From: Sphingopyxis fribergensis
GTDB lineage: Bacteria; Pseudomonadota; Alphaproteobacteria; Sphingomonadales; Sphingomonadaceae
Length of the DNA stretch: 64,000 nucleotides
Reading direction: 5' to 3'
Assembly: GCF_000803645.1 (NCBI RefSeq)
Contig: NZ_CP009122.1
Coordinates: 3,014,501-3,078,500 of the forward strand
In this document: in pieces, positions 1-8,636 of the stretch
Numbering within the stretch: the first letter of the stretch is position 1
Layout of the letters: each line of letters starts with the position of its first letter
Notes under the pieces: generated by a model
What the model was told of the DNA's origin: nothing
The model's database searches: none
What the model saw: the letters and a program-made list of their open reading frames with translations, nothing else
Made by a program: the position numbers and the translations under genes

Positions 1-735
1 CCCGAACAGATCGTTTCCGCAAGCTGGGATTTCGCCAACGTGAAGGGTGCGGTCGATACAGTGATCCAGACCATCCAGTCCGGGGTCGCCATCGCACGCA
101 TGGAGCTTCTCGACACGAGTGCCATGATGGCGTGCAACCGTCAGAGCCATCTCGGCCTTCCCGAATGTCCGACCCTCTTTCTGGAATTCCACGGCTCCGG
201 TCCCGCCATTGCCGAGCAATTGGAAATCGTTCGCATGCTCGGAGACGCCAACGGCGGCGGGACGCTGAGATCCGCGACAGCGTCGGAAGAGCGAAACGCG
301 CTGTGGAAAGCGCGGCATCATCTACTTTGGGCATCGCGGTCGATGATTCCCGAGGCGCAGGCCTGGATCACCGACATCTGCGTTCCCATTTCTCGATTGG
401 CCGAAGCCATTTCGCGCGCGCAAACGATGATCGAGGAATCGGGACTTTTCGCTCCGATTTTGGGTCATGTCGGCGACGGGAATTTCCACGTGTTCTTCAT
501 TCTCCATCCCGACGACAAGCTCTCGTGGCAAAAGGCGTCAGTCATCAACGACGCCATGGTAGACCACGCGCTCTCGGTTGGTGGGACCTGCACAGGTGAA
601 CATGGGATCGGCTTGGGCAAGCGCGACGCATTGCTGCGAGAGAATGGCGCAGCCGCCGTCGAGGTCATGCGGCAACTCAAGCAGGCACTCGATCCGCAGG
701 GCGTCTTCAATCCCGGCAAGATATTTGCGGCATAA
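1..735 (+). CDS. FAD-linked oxidase, C-terminal part (GlcD/D-lactate dehydrogenase type)
   Basis: The reading frame is open from the first base, so the 5' end lies outside the window and only about 244 residues of the C-terminal half are seen. The motifs HVGDGNFH and GEHGIGLGK, with the closing FNPGKI, are those of the FAD-linked oxidase C-terminal domain (vanillyl-alcohol oxidase superfamily, as in GlcD and D-lactate dehydrogenase). Such enzymes oxidise 2-hydroxy acids with a flavin. The FAD-binding PCMH domain must lie upstream. It converges on the acyltransferase gene that follows. The hydroxy-acid substrate cannot be inferred. Confidence 0.85.
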   Translation, partial: PEQIVSASWDFANVKGAVDTVIQTIQSGVAIARMELLDTSAMMACNRQSHLGLPECPTLFLEFHGSGPAIAEQLEIVRMLGDANGGGTLRSATASEERNALWKARHHLLWASRSMIPEAQAWITDICVPISRLAEAISRAQTMIEESGLFAPILGHVGDGNFHVFFILHPDDKLSWQKASVINDAMVDHALSVGGTCTGEHGIGLGKRDALLRENGAAAVEVMRQLKQALDPQGVFNPGKIFAA

Positions 736-818
736 TTCCGGCCGCCCCAACCGGGCTGGGAGTGGATCGGCGGCATCCGCTGGGTCGCAACGGCCAGGCC
801 GGCATCATGCGGACTGTG

Positions 819-1892
819 CTAAACCCGCAGCAAAAGACCGCGGCGCTGAAGCGGTACCAGAAACAACCTGCAAATTGTTACCGCAAGAACCGCAAATAGC
901 ACCGACGACCACATGGCCGACAGACCGGCCTCCTGAAGCCCCGCGAGCAGGTGGTCCCGAATCCGCTCCTCGCCACCCGGCGGAAGGCGCAGCAGGGCGA
1001 TCAGGAGCATATGGATCACATAGATGGTCAGCGCTGCCTGGCCGACCGCGATGAACTGGTTTGCCCAATTATACGGTTGCAGCAGGGGCCATGCGGCGTG
1101 GGCCACAGCATAGGCCAGCGCGCCGATCCCCGATGTCACAAGCACGAAGCTCGCAGTCCACAAATTTTTGTTGATCGGGACGATGGTCGCCGCCAACAGC
1201 CCGGCCAGTACGAGAATGGCGCCGGCGAACGCGAGGCGCCGGATGTGCCTTGGTGCACCGGCCCAACGCGCGAGCGCGATGCCGAAGAAACCGCTCGCCA
1301 TCGAGGGCAACGTGGACAATACACCCTCGGGATCCCAACTGCCGCGCAATATCAGTCCCGGGAGGAATTGCCGATCCAGCAATCCGCTAATTCCCGTACC
1401 GGGAGCGAGGCTGGCAACATTGCTTCCCGCACCTGTAGCCAGCAGCACGAAAGTATGCGTCGCGATGACTGCCAACGCGAGCCCGAGCGGAATGAGCGCA
1501 CCGCGCCCAATGGAGATGATTGCGGCGCAGGCGAGGTACACGATGGCGATGCGCTGCAACACGCCTGTCCATCGCAACTGCCCCCAGTCAAGTTCGGGGC
1601 GCAGGCACCAGTTGAGCGCGACGCCGATCGCAAAGAGCATCGCGCCGCGCCGGACAACCGCGACCCATGCCATCGGCCGCCGACGTCCATCAAGAGCCAG
1701 CGATGTGGAAATGCCGACAATGAGCAGGAAAATCGGAAAGACGATATCAGCAAGCGTCAGGCCGTGCCAAGCGGCATGTCGGAGGATCGCGGGCCCCGCG
1801 GCCGTCTGAAAGTTGACAAGCAACATCAGCATCACATCTGCTCCCCGCAGGAAATCGAGCGGCAGGTCGCGGATGCGCGCCGATTGAGTCAC
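819..1892 (-). CDS. DUF5009 / heparan-alpha-glucosaminide N-acetyltransferase-like membrane protein
   Basis: A 357-aa polytopic protein with about ten hydrophobic segments. The N-terminus has the signature RDLPLDFLRGADVMLM, followed by conserved membrane stretches such as LADIVFPIFLLIVGIS. This matches the COG4299/DUF5009 family, related to lysosomal heparan-alpha-glucosaminide N-acetyltransferase, whose members are thought to move acetyl groups across the membrane onto amino sugars. The start is a GTG with only a weak ribosome site. It lies 65 bp downstream of murQ on the same strand and probably forms one operon with murQ, the symporter and perhaps the TonB receptor, which fits amino-sugar handling. 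The exact acceptor is unknown. Confidence 0.75.
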   Translation of the reverse strand: MTQSARIRDLPLDFLRGADVMLMLLVNFQTAAGPAILRHAAWHGLTLADIVFPIFLLIVGISTSLALDGRRRPMAWVAVVRRGAMLFAIGVALNWCLRPELDWGQLRWTGVLQRIAIVYLACAAIISIGRGALIPLGLALAVIATHTFVLLATGAGSNVASLAPGTGISGLLDRQFLPGLILRGSWDPEGVLSTLPSMASGFFGIALARWAGAPRHIRRLAFAGAILVLAGLLAATIVPINKNLWTASFVLVTSGIGALAYAVAHAAWPLLQPYNWANQFIAVGQAALTIYVIHMLLIALLRLPPGGEERIRDHLLAGLQEAGLSAMWSSVLFAVLAVTICRLFLVPLQRRGLLLRV

Positions 1893-1957
1893 GGCGCCCG
1901 TCGGTCAGAGCCGACGCATGGTGTCAGGCAGCTCCGTGACATCGGGCCATTTCATTC

Positions 1958-2845
1958 CTACCCGAGCGCCGCGATTGCCTTGGCCAATATTCCGCCGTGA
2001 TCTTTGAGAAGTTTGGCGGACTCATTTGGACTATTGCCCATGGCGATGAGGACCGCCCTAGAGATACTGTTTTCGCCCCGTTCCAGGGCATCCACGGCAT
2101 CATCCTCGGAACATTTTGTAAGCATCTGCACGATTCCGGCCGCGCGTCGCTGCAACTTCGCGTTCGAGACGACCATGTCGACCATCTGGCCGCGATAGAC
2201 CTTGCCGAGCCGCAACATGATCGTCGTCGAGATGATGTTGATGGCAGCTTTCTGGGCCGTGCCTGCCTTCATGCGCGTCGATCCGCTGATGATTTCGCTT
2301 CCGGTCCCGAGGAAGATGGCGTGCTGCGCAGCCTGAAGGACCGGAGTCGACGCATTGTTGGCTATCGCGATTGTCAGCGCCCCGCGGACGCGTGCATCCT
2401 CGATGGCACGCAATGTGAATGGAGTGTGCCCGCTTGCTGCCACAGCCACTACAACATCGGTCGCGTCGACAGCATGCTCGGCGATCTGCCTCGCGGCATC
2501 AACAACATCATCTTCGGCGCCTTCAGCGCTCTCGACGAGCGCCGGGAGTCCACCCGCGAGGAGATAAAGCAACCTCTCCTGTGGCCAGCCGAAGGTCGGC
2601 GTCAGTTCGACGCCGTCCTGAACTGCCACGCGGCCCGATGTTCCAGCGCCGACATAGATCAGGCGCCCTTGCGAAGATAAAAGCCTTTGCGCGGCCGCTT
2701 CGCACGCCGTGGCAATCGCCCCTGCCTGGCTGTTTAAGGCTTCGATGGCTTCGCGTTGGCCTTCGATCATAGCGGTTACGGCATCAACCGTTGGCCAGTC
2801 GTCTATTTCGGCGTAGCGTGGGTCGACCGCTTCAGTACCCGGCAT
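1958..2845 (-). CDS. murQ: N-acetylmuramic acid 6-phosphate etherase
   Basis: The 295-aa protein has the MurQ layout. A SIS sugar-isomerase domain carries VGAGTSGR (about residues 65-72). The acidic residue in ELTPTFG (Glu80) and the AEDD motif (about 109-112) correspond to the family's catalytic glutamates. MurQ cleaves the lactyl ether of MurNAc-6-phosphate to give GlcNAc-6-phosphate and D-lactate in peptidoglycan recycling. The ATG, with AAGGAAG six bases upstream, lies inside the end of the symporter gene (14-nt overlap), so translation is probably coupled. No MurNAc kinase (anmK) is visible in the window. D-lactate is a product, so the flavin oxidase at the window start is a tempting partner (inference). 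Confidence 0.93.
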   Translation of the reverse strand: MPGTEAVDPRYAEIDDWPTVDAVTAMIEGQREAIEALNSQAGAIATACEAAAQRLLSSQGRLIYVGAGTSGRVAVQDGVELTPTFGWPQERLLYLLAGGLPALVESAEGAEDDVVDAARQIAEHAVDATDVVVAVAASGHTPFTLRAIEDARVRGALTIAIANNASTPVLQAAQHAIFLGTGSEIISGSTRMKAGTAQKAAINIISTTIMLRLGKVYRGQMVDMVVSNAKLQRRAAGIVQMLTKCSEDDAVDALERGENSISRAVLIAMGNSPNESAKLLKDHGGILAKAIAALG

Positions 2846-4391
2846 CTATAACTTCCTTGTTCGCGTTGCCGATGAGGCAAACCAGCGTTGAAACTGTCAC
2901 GCCAACGCACAAGTGCCATGGAAAGGCGATTTTCTTGAGTGCTTCGGGCAGGCCTAGTACATCGATCGTGAACGGTTGAAACAGCATGACGACGACGAAG
3001 CCCACCGCCAAGGCCGCGATGACCGACGCCGTCGACCCGCGCTTTGAAAACACCGCTGTGATGTAGACCCCCAGCAGTCCCGAATAGGCGAACGCCATCA
3101 CTCCGAGGACAAATTCGAGCAGCGGAATGTCGCTGTACCGCTGCCAATAGAAGCAGACGATGGACATCAGGAAGAGGAGAATGCCCAGAATTACTGTCGC
3201 AAGACGCCCAGCAAGGATGAAGTGCCGTTCGTTGCGCGGTCCGTTGCGCTCGACGAAAGGGCGGTAGAAATCGTTGATCGCTACGGCGGCCATCGAGATC
3301 AGTCCGGAATTGATAGCGGCGGCGGCGATGACACCAACAGTTACGAACCCGCGCAAGCCCGGCGGGATTTCGCTCAGAATGAAGCTCATAAAGACGGTGA
3401 TCTTTTCACCTTGGAACGTCGGTGCGATCTGTCCCGGGATGGTCGTCATCAGGTCGGGGCGTTCATAGAAGATGTAGAGCAGCGAGCCGATGAAGAGAAA
3501 AATTAGGATGACAGGGATCGATGCCAGCACAGACCAGTAGAGGGCGCGGCTGCCCTGTCTCGCCGAATCGCAAGCGAGCAAGCGTTGCGTCGTATCTTGG
3601 TCGAGACCCGAATTCGCCGCGTTAATCAGGACCATTCCCGTCACCGCTGCCAGAACCGAAAAGGGCGTGGCGAGATCGAGTGTCCAGTCAAGGACTTGCA
3701 ACTTGCTCGCTCCGGAGGGAGGGTATGCAAGCGCAGTGTAGATAGCGGTGGCCGGCGCGGGAATCTTAGACAGTAGGAACAGGACGACGAAGATTGCCGC
3801 TCCGACGTAAAGCACGACCTGGACCAGATCGCTCCAGATCACAGAATTGAGGCCGCCCATGAAGGTGAAGGCAAGGCCGAAGACCAGCAAGACGAATGAA
3901 GCGACGATAATATGCTCGGGCGCAACGTCGAGGAATAGGATCATCGAAACGGCAATCGCGGCAAGATAGAGCCTAGCCCCACTGGCAAACACGCGCCCGA
4001 CCAGATACATCGCCCCGGCCGCGCGCCGCGCGGTCGGGCTGAACCGGGCCTCGAGCAGTTCGTAGACGGTGGTGGCGCCCATCGCGTAAAAGCGCGGCAT
4101 CAGGATGGCGGCGACGAGCCAAGCGCCGATCAGCGCGCCGATCACGCTGGTCAGATAGGTGTAATTTCCCCGGAAGCTATTGTCTGGAACGCCAAGGAAG
4201 GTGGCTGTCGATTGCACGGTGGACAGAACAGACACCGCTACAAGCCAGGTCGGCGCACGATGGCTCGCCAGAAAATAGTCGTCCGCATTTTCCATGTTGC
4301 GCCGCGTTGACGCATAGCCAGCGATGGCGAGGACCAAGACATATCCGATCAGGATCGACCAATCCAGCGACGTGAATTGTAGCGTGTGCAT
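2832..4391 (-). CDS. Sodium:solute symporter (SSS family), probable amino-sugar transporter
   Basis: A 519-aa protein with about 13 hydrophobic segments and the sodium:solute symporter pattern, including ASTRRNMENADDYFLASHRAP near the N-terminus and a GGLNSVIWSDLVQ segment. The ATG at 4391 is preferred over the one at 4409 because GGGGGA precedes it at good spacing and the protein then starts directly at a hydrophobic helix. Its 3' end overlaps murQ by 14 nt. SSS carriers use the sodium gradient to bring sugars, amino acids or vitamins across the inner membrane. Coupling to murQ suggests MurNAc or a related amino sugar (inference). Confidence 0.9.
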   Translation of the reverse strand: MHTLQFTSLDWSILIGYVLVLAIAGYASTRRNMENADDYFLASHRAPTWLVAVSVLSTVQSTATFLGVPDNSFRGNYTYLTSVIGALIGAWLVAAILMPRFYAMGATTVYELLEARFSPTARRAAGAMYLVGRVFASGARLYLAAIAVSMILFLDVAPEHIIVASFVLLVFGLAFTFMGGLNSVIWSDLVQVVLYVGAAIFVVLFLLSKIPAPATAIYTALAYPPSGASKLQVLDWTLDLATPFSVLAAVTGMVLINAANSGLDQDTTQRLLACDSARQGSRALYWSVLASIPVILIFLFIGSLLYIFYERPDLMTTIPGQIAPTFQGEKITVFMSFILSEIPPGLRGFVTVGVIAAAAINSGLISMAAVAINDFYRPFVERNGPRNERHFILAGRLATVILGILLFLMSIVCFYWQRYSDIPLLEFVLGVMAFAYSGLLGVYITAVFSKRGSTASVIAALAVGFVVVMLFQPFTIDVLGLPEALKKIAFPWHLCVGVTVSTLVCLIGNANKEVIDAGY

Positions 4392-4514
4392 GTTGTCCCC
4401 CGGCGCCAATGGGCGCGATTATCAGACCTAGGTACCCGTCTGAGGAACCGCGCCCCGGGCAAGTCGTCCTGCTGGCATGGAGGCTAAGTGTCCATAAAGC
4501 CTCCAATCACGCCC

Positions 4515-7250
4515 TCACCGCCTCAGGGTCACAGAGAAGCCAAAGGTGGTTCCCAGTACGTCATAGGTGTCCGGGAATGTATTATAGGCTCCTGGATTGA
4601 CCGGCAGCGGCGGCTTCTTATCAAAGAGATTGTCGATACCAAAGGCTAGGGTCAGCCCCTCCACGGGCGGACGAACTGCCAAGTTCAGGTCGAAATAATC
4701 ATAAGCGGGAATCCGGCCGACGCTGCCCGCCGTCGAATCGCGAACCGATCCGATACGCCTCCATCCAAACTGGACCGTCAACGGTTTGCTATCCCAGGTA
4801 ATCGTAGCACGCGACCGGAAGTCAGGCGCAACTAGCGTCACCAAGTCCGACGAACAGGCGGCTCCATAGGTCCCCTTGCAATTGACGGGCGTCAGAGCGG
4901 CGTTGCGCTGAATCGAATATTTGGTGACGATGCTCGCCGTATAACCGAGAGTGAGCCGACTCTCCGGCGGGCCGAAATCGAGATCGAACCCATAACGGAA
5001 ATCGATGTCGATGCCCTGCTGCTTGATGAGCGCAAGATTTCGATCATCGACGAAGGCATTCAAGATGTAACCAGTGGTCGGATCCCGGGTCACCGCGGCG
5101 CACAGCGGATTGCCCGGTGTCGGGTCGGTGATGTAGCAGCTCGTGAGCGCGTCGACGGGCTGGATCTGGCCGACCGCATTCCGAATATCGATCTTGTACC
5201 AATCGACCGATAGGTTGAGACCGCGCAGGAAGGTTGGGGTGAAGACGCCGCCAAGGGTATATGTCTTGCCTCGTTCGGCTTCGATGTTTGCGTTGCCGCC
5301 AAAGAAATAGCCACCCTGCAGATTTGCGGGGTTGTTGGAATCATAGGGGCCCCGATACCCTTGCGCGGTACATTGCGCGATCGTCGCCGAATTGGTCGCA
5401 CCCACGCACGGATCCCCGGCATAACGCGGGAAAAGACGGGCGACCGTCCGCAGGTTGGCGAAAGGTATCGAAAAGACCGGGTTGGCGAATTCGCCGATAT
5501 TGGCGTCCCGGATGACGGTCTGACGCGTACCGCGTAGCCGCAGGTCGTCGGAGACAATCCAATTGATCCCAAGCTTGTTGGTATCGTAGCGCCTGTCGTC
5601 CCCGACCGATTTTTCATACCAGGATCGGCGATATGCACCTTCGACGGTAAGCTTCTGGACCAGCGGCAAATCCGACAGCAGCGGGACAACCAATTCGCCG
5701 AACAGTTCATTCACCTTGACGAAGGGCGGGACAAGTGGCGCCGATTCGGTGCCTTGGTTGAACGATGTTCCAAGGTCGGCACCGTAGACGAACCGGCCGG
5801 TTTCGCGTCGGAATTCATAGCCGGCGGTGAATCCGATCGGCCCGGCCCATCCAGCGAAGAAGTCGCTCGTATCACCTGAAACATATGCCGAGGCCACCTG
5901 CTGCGTTCGCTTGCGGTCGCCAAAGTTGAAATCGCGCAGCACGCTGGTGAAGTCGCCGCCCGGCCCGAAGATATCGGTCGTGTTGACGAGCCCGGCAAAG
6001 GCGGAACGCGTACCGTCGCCCTTGACGACGATCGATTCCTTGGACCGACCATATTGGTAATAGGCGTCCCAACCGATCGCCGGCGTGATGTCACCGCGCA
6101 GCCCGATCAGGCCCTGAATGGTTTCGCGATTGTTCTGCGCATAGGTCACGCCGAGTTCGCCGAGCGAGCGCCGGACGTTAACGGTAGCAAAACCGTTCAC
6201 GAAGGTCAGTCGTGCCCGCGCCTGAGGGTCGAGGAACGGATTATTCTCGGCAATCTGGACGTTGATCCCGTTCGCTCCGGTAGTCGGAGGATTCTGCCCT
6301 GACCGGCTACCGCCGCGCGTCCGCAGGTCGGAATACATAACGCGACCATAGAGCTCGACATTATCGAGCACGTCATATTTCAGGAACGCGCTCGCATTGA
6401 TGCGCCGCAACGGCTGGACGAGCAGGAAATCGGGCGTGTAGTCGGTCGATTGCGGCGTAAGCGTGAAATTGCCCGAGGCGTCGTAGGAAAAGGTCCGCCC
6501 GCTCGCGACGTCGGTGAAGTTGCCCCCGATCGGCAGCGTCGCAACGCCGCGGCGCGCGAAGTCGCGGTTCCCGGCAAGAAGCGAATCTCGCTCCGTATAT
6601 TCGCCGTATACGACCAGATTTCCCCGACCACCCAGTGACAGACCGCCCATTACATGGCCGCCGAACTGCGAAGCACCGCCGGCCACCGCGCGATAATTGG
6701 CGTTCGCTTGCCACCCTTCGAATGAATCGTCGATGATGAAGTTCACGACCCCCGCCACGGCGTCAGCACCATACACCGCCGCCGCGCCGCCGGTGAGCAC
6801 GTCTACGCGCTTGAGCAGGGGCGCCGGGATTGAGTTAACATCAACCGCGTTTCGGAAACTGAACGGAATGGCGCGAGTCCCGTTGATCAGAACGAGTGTG
6901 CGGTTCTGCCCGAGATTGCGCAAATCGAGGGTCTGCGCACCGAATGCGTCGCTACCAACCGATGTCGAGTTCACGCCGCCCGCGAGCTGCGGCATCTTGA
7001 CCGAGAAATCCTCGATCGTGACCGCCCTTTGAAGCGATATCTGCTCACCCTCGACCGCGCTGATTGGGCTGGTGGAGGTCAGTCCGGGCGTACGGACGCG
7101 CGTTCCGGTGACGATGATATCCGACTCCGCGCGTGCCTCGCTCGTTGCGCTACCGGATTCTTGCGCAAACACGGCACTTGCTGACATGAGCGCAATCGAT
7201 GAAGCTATCGCCGATCCGCACCGCAGGAATCCGCCTTTTATCTGGCCCAT
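4515..7250 (-). CDS. TonB-dependent outer membrane receptor
   Basis: A 911-aa protein with a signal peptide (about residues 1-30, ending near SAVFA-Q), a plug domain (DIIVTGTRVRTPG, then DLRNLGQNRTLVLINGTRA and AAAVYGADAVAGVVNFI), and a beta-barrel ending in a phenylalanine-containing strand (FSVTLRR). The start was moved to the ATG at 7250: GAGGGGAG precedes it and a normal signal peptide follows, whereas the extra 28 residues of the longer frame look non-coding. It resembles the large sphingomonad and Caulobacter receptors for oligosaccharides. With the downstream symporter and murQ it probably imports peptidoglycan fragments or another amino sugar (inference). Confidence 0.92.
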   Translation of the reverse strand: MGQIKGGFLRCGSAIASSIALMSASAVFAQESGSATSEARAESDIIVTGTRVRTPGLTSTSPISAVEGEQISLQRAVTIEDFSVKMPQLAGGVNSTSVGSDAFGAQTLDLRNLGQNRTLVLINGTRAIPFSFRNAVDVNSIPAPLLKRVDVLTGGAAAVYGADAVAGVVNFIIDDSFEGWQANANYRAVAGGASQFGGHVMGGLSLGGRGNLVVYGEYTERDSLLAGNRDFARRGVATLPIGGNFTDVASGRTFSYDASGNFTLTPQSTDYTPDFLLVQPLRRINASAFLKYDVLDNVELYGRVMYSDLRTRGGSRSGQNPPTTGANGINVQIAENNPFLDPQARARLTFVNGFATVNVRRSLGELGVTYAQNNRETIQGLIGLRGDITPAIGWDAYYQYGRSKESIVVKGDGTRSAFAGLVNTTDIFGPGGDFTSVLRDFNFGDRKRTQQVASAYVSGDTSDFFAGWAGPIGFTAGYEFRRETGRFVYGADLGTSFNQGTESAPLVPPFVKVNELFGELVVPLLSDLPLVQKLTVEGAYRRSWYEKSVGDDRRYDTNKLGINWIVSDDLRLRGTRQTVIRDANIGEFANPVFSIPFANLRTVARLFPRYAGDPCVGATNSATIAQCTAQGYRGPYDSNNPANLQGGYFFGGNANIEAERGKTYTLGGVFTPTFLRGLNLSVDWYKIDIRNAVGQIQPVDALTSCYITDPTPGNPLCAAVTRDPTTGYILNAFVDDRNLALIKQQGIDIDFRYGFDLDFGPPESRLTLGYTASIVTKYSIQRNAALTPVNCKGTYGAACSSDLVTLVAPDFRSRATITWDSKPLTVQFGWRRIGSVRDSTAGSVGRIPAYDYFDLNLAVRPPVEGLTLAFGIDNLFDKKPPLPVNPGAYNTFPDTYDVLGTTFGFSVTLRR

Positions 7251-7281
7251 TTTGCTCACTCCCCTCTTCAAAGTTATCCCG

Positions 7282-7309
7282 ACTATAACACAGTTATATA
7301 CCATTTCAA
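7282..7309 (-). promoter_or_regulatory. Predicted sigma70-type promoter for the TonB receptor
   Basis: Read on the minus strand, TTGAAA (7309-7304) and TATAGT (7287-7282) are separated by 16 bp and lie 31-59 bp upstream of the receptor ATG. Both hexamers are near consensus and lie in a locally AT-rich patch, unusual for this GC-rich window. Confidence 0.5.
7284..7298. promoter_or_regulatory. Candidate operator, perfect dyad TATAAC-ACA-GTTATA
   Basis: A perfect 6-3-6 inverted repeat lies in the spacer of the predicted promoter and overlaps its -10 hexamer, the classical place for a repressor to block initiation. No regulator gene is next to it, so the binding protein is unknown. Confidence 0.4.
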
Positions 7310-7601
7310 TACCAATAGGCAGATGCGCCCTCATTCCGCGTACCGCACAACGGCGGCGTGACCTCGTGGGCAGCAGCTAAAAGGGGGCGGCCATAGCCAG
7401 CCGAAATCATTTGCGCTGTTGATCCGATTCGCGATCGAGCATTCAAAACACCTCGAAATCCTCGACTGCAGAGCAGAGTTCGCGCGCGCGCCGACAGGCG
7501 GTTTCGTCATGCAATGGGCCTTGCGCCGGCAAGTGGAGCTTTTAAAAGCCGACGTGGAGTTAATACCAATCGTGTGCCGAGCAACCAGCCGACCGCTATG
7601 G
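7310..7601. other. Intergenic stretch without a supported gene
   Basis: Between the TonB-receptor promoter and the 3' end of the methyltransferase gene I see only short open frames with no recognisable protein character. Base composition starts to drop here toward the lower-GC accessory cluster. Confidence 0.4.
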
Positions 7602-8390
7602 CTAGGACTTTCGCAATGAAATCTGGATCAGACGCGCGGTGGCAATTAACGAGGACGGATCATTCACCTCTCGCTCCAGTCTTCGCTCGATATCGTCTAG
7701 CGCCAACTCATCGGCGATGCCTTGGCTTATATATTTGCCACGGACCTCCTTGAGGCCGAGCAGATAGAGCTGCTTGTACCGGGGCCTAGAAATCACCGGC
7801 TGCACGAAACGGATCTCGGCGGCGCTGTCGAGCGCAACCGCCTCGCTCGCCAAGTTCAGGCTCGACGAAAAATTCTGGCCAAGCGAATCGCCAAGCTTTC
7901 GGTAGAGATCCTCAACTTCCTCGATAATTCCAGTGCCCACTAATGTCCTTGCAGTGCCGATGTCGGGCTCCTCGAATATCAAGCGCGCTCCGGATCGCAT
8001 GTTGGCGAAAATTCTGCCCAGCAGATCGATGCAATCGCGATTGTGACCAAAGACGAACCGGCCGTAGATCAGGTCGTACCCGGAAAGCTGCTCCAGATAA
8101 TCCTTGAGATCCCCAACTCGATACTCGATGTTGGGAGAAGGATTTTCCCGTTTAGAAGTGTCGATCTGCGATGGCTCGCGGTCAATGCCGACTACGTGCG
8201 CCTGTGAGCCAAAGTGGCGCGCGAGACGGATCGTGGTGTGCCCTACACCGCAACCCACGTCTAGGATCCGTGACGGTGCGGGCAAGGAAACACCTGAAAG
8301 GATATGCGACGATGTGACCGCGTGAATCTCGTCAAGAACGGCCAACCTTTCGACAGCTGACTGCCCGACCTTCAAAGCATATTTGGACAT
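7602..8390 (-). CDS. Class I SAM-dependent methyltransferase
   Basis: The 262-aa protein has the SAM-binding motif I RILDVGCGVGHTTIRLA, the acidic residue after the second strand (VVGIDREP) and a motif II/III region (LIYGRFVFGHNRD, then GARLIFEEPDIG), the pattern of Methyltransf_25-type enzymes that methylate small molecules. The start is placed at MSKYALKVGQ (8390), since the upstream MLRGVH adds nothing conserved. It is transcribed away from a condensation-domain gene across a 246-bp gap. With the exporter and P450 this suggests tailoring of a secondary metabolite. The substrate is not predictable. Confidence 0.85.
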   Translation of the reverse strand: MSKYALKVGQSAVERLAVLDEIHAVTSSHILSGVSLPAPSRILDVGCGVGHTTIRLARHFGSQAHVVGIDREPSQIDTSKRENPSPNIEYRVGDLKDYLEQLSGYDLIYGRFVFGHNRDCIDLLGRIFANMRSGARLIFEEPDIGTARTLVGTGIIEEVEDLYRKLGDSLGQNFSSSLNLASEAVALDSAAEIRFVQPVISRPRYKQLYLLGLKEVRGKYISQGIADELALDDIERRLEREVNDPSSLIATARLIQISLRKS

Positions 8391-8636
8391 ATGGACTCCC
8401 CGTAACATCTGCTCATAAATCGTCCCGTTCTGGCCACCGATTGCAAAAGCTGGTGGATGTGATCAATATGTTCGGGATAAGCTGGGGCCTCCGACTGAAC
8501 GGCGTGGGTGCCTTGCGGGCTTGCGGCTCCACCGTTATCATCTCTCGATTTCATGCGTGGAAGCACATCGTTACTATGTTTCCCGTTCGCCGATGTCCGA
8601 TCTATGCGCGTTATAGCGTCCTTCAGGCCACAGGAA

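Noticed and set aside
951..2000. 349-aa plus-strand open frame
   Set aside because: Antisense of the DUF5009-like gene; composition is not protein-like.
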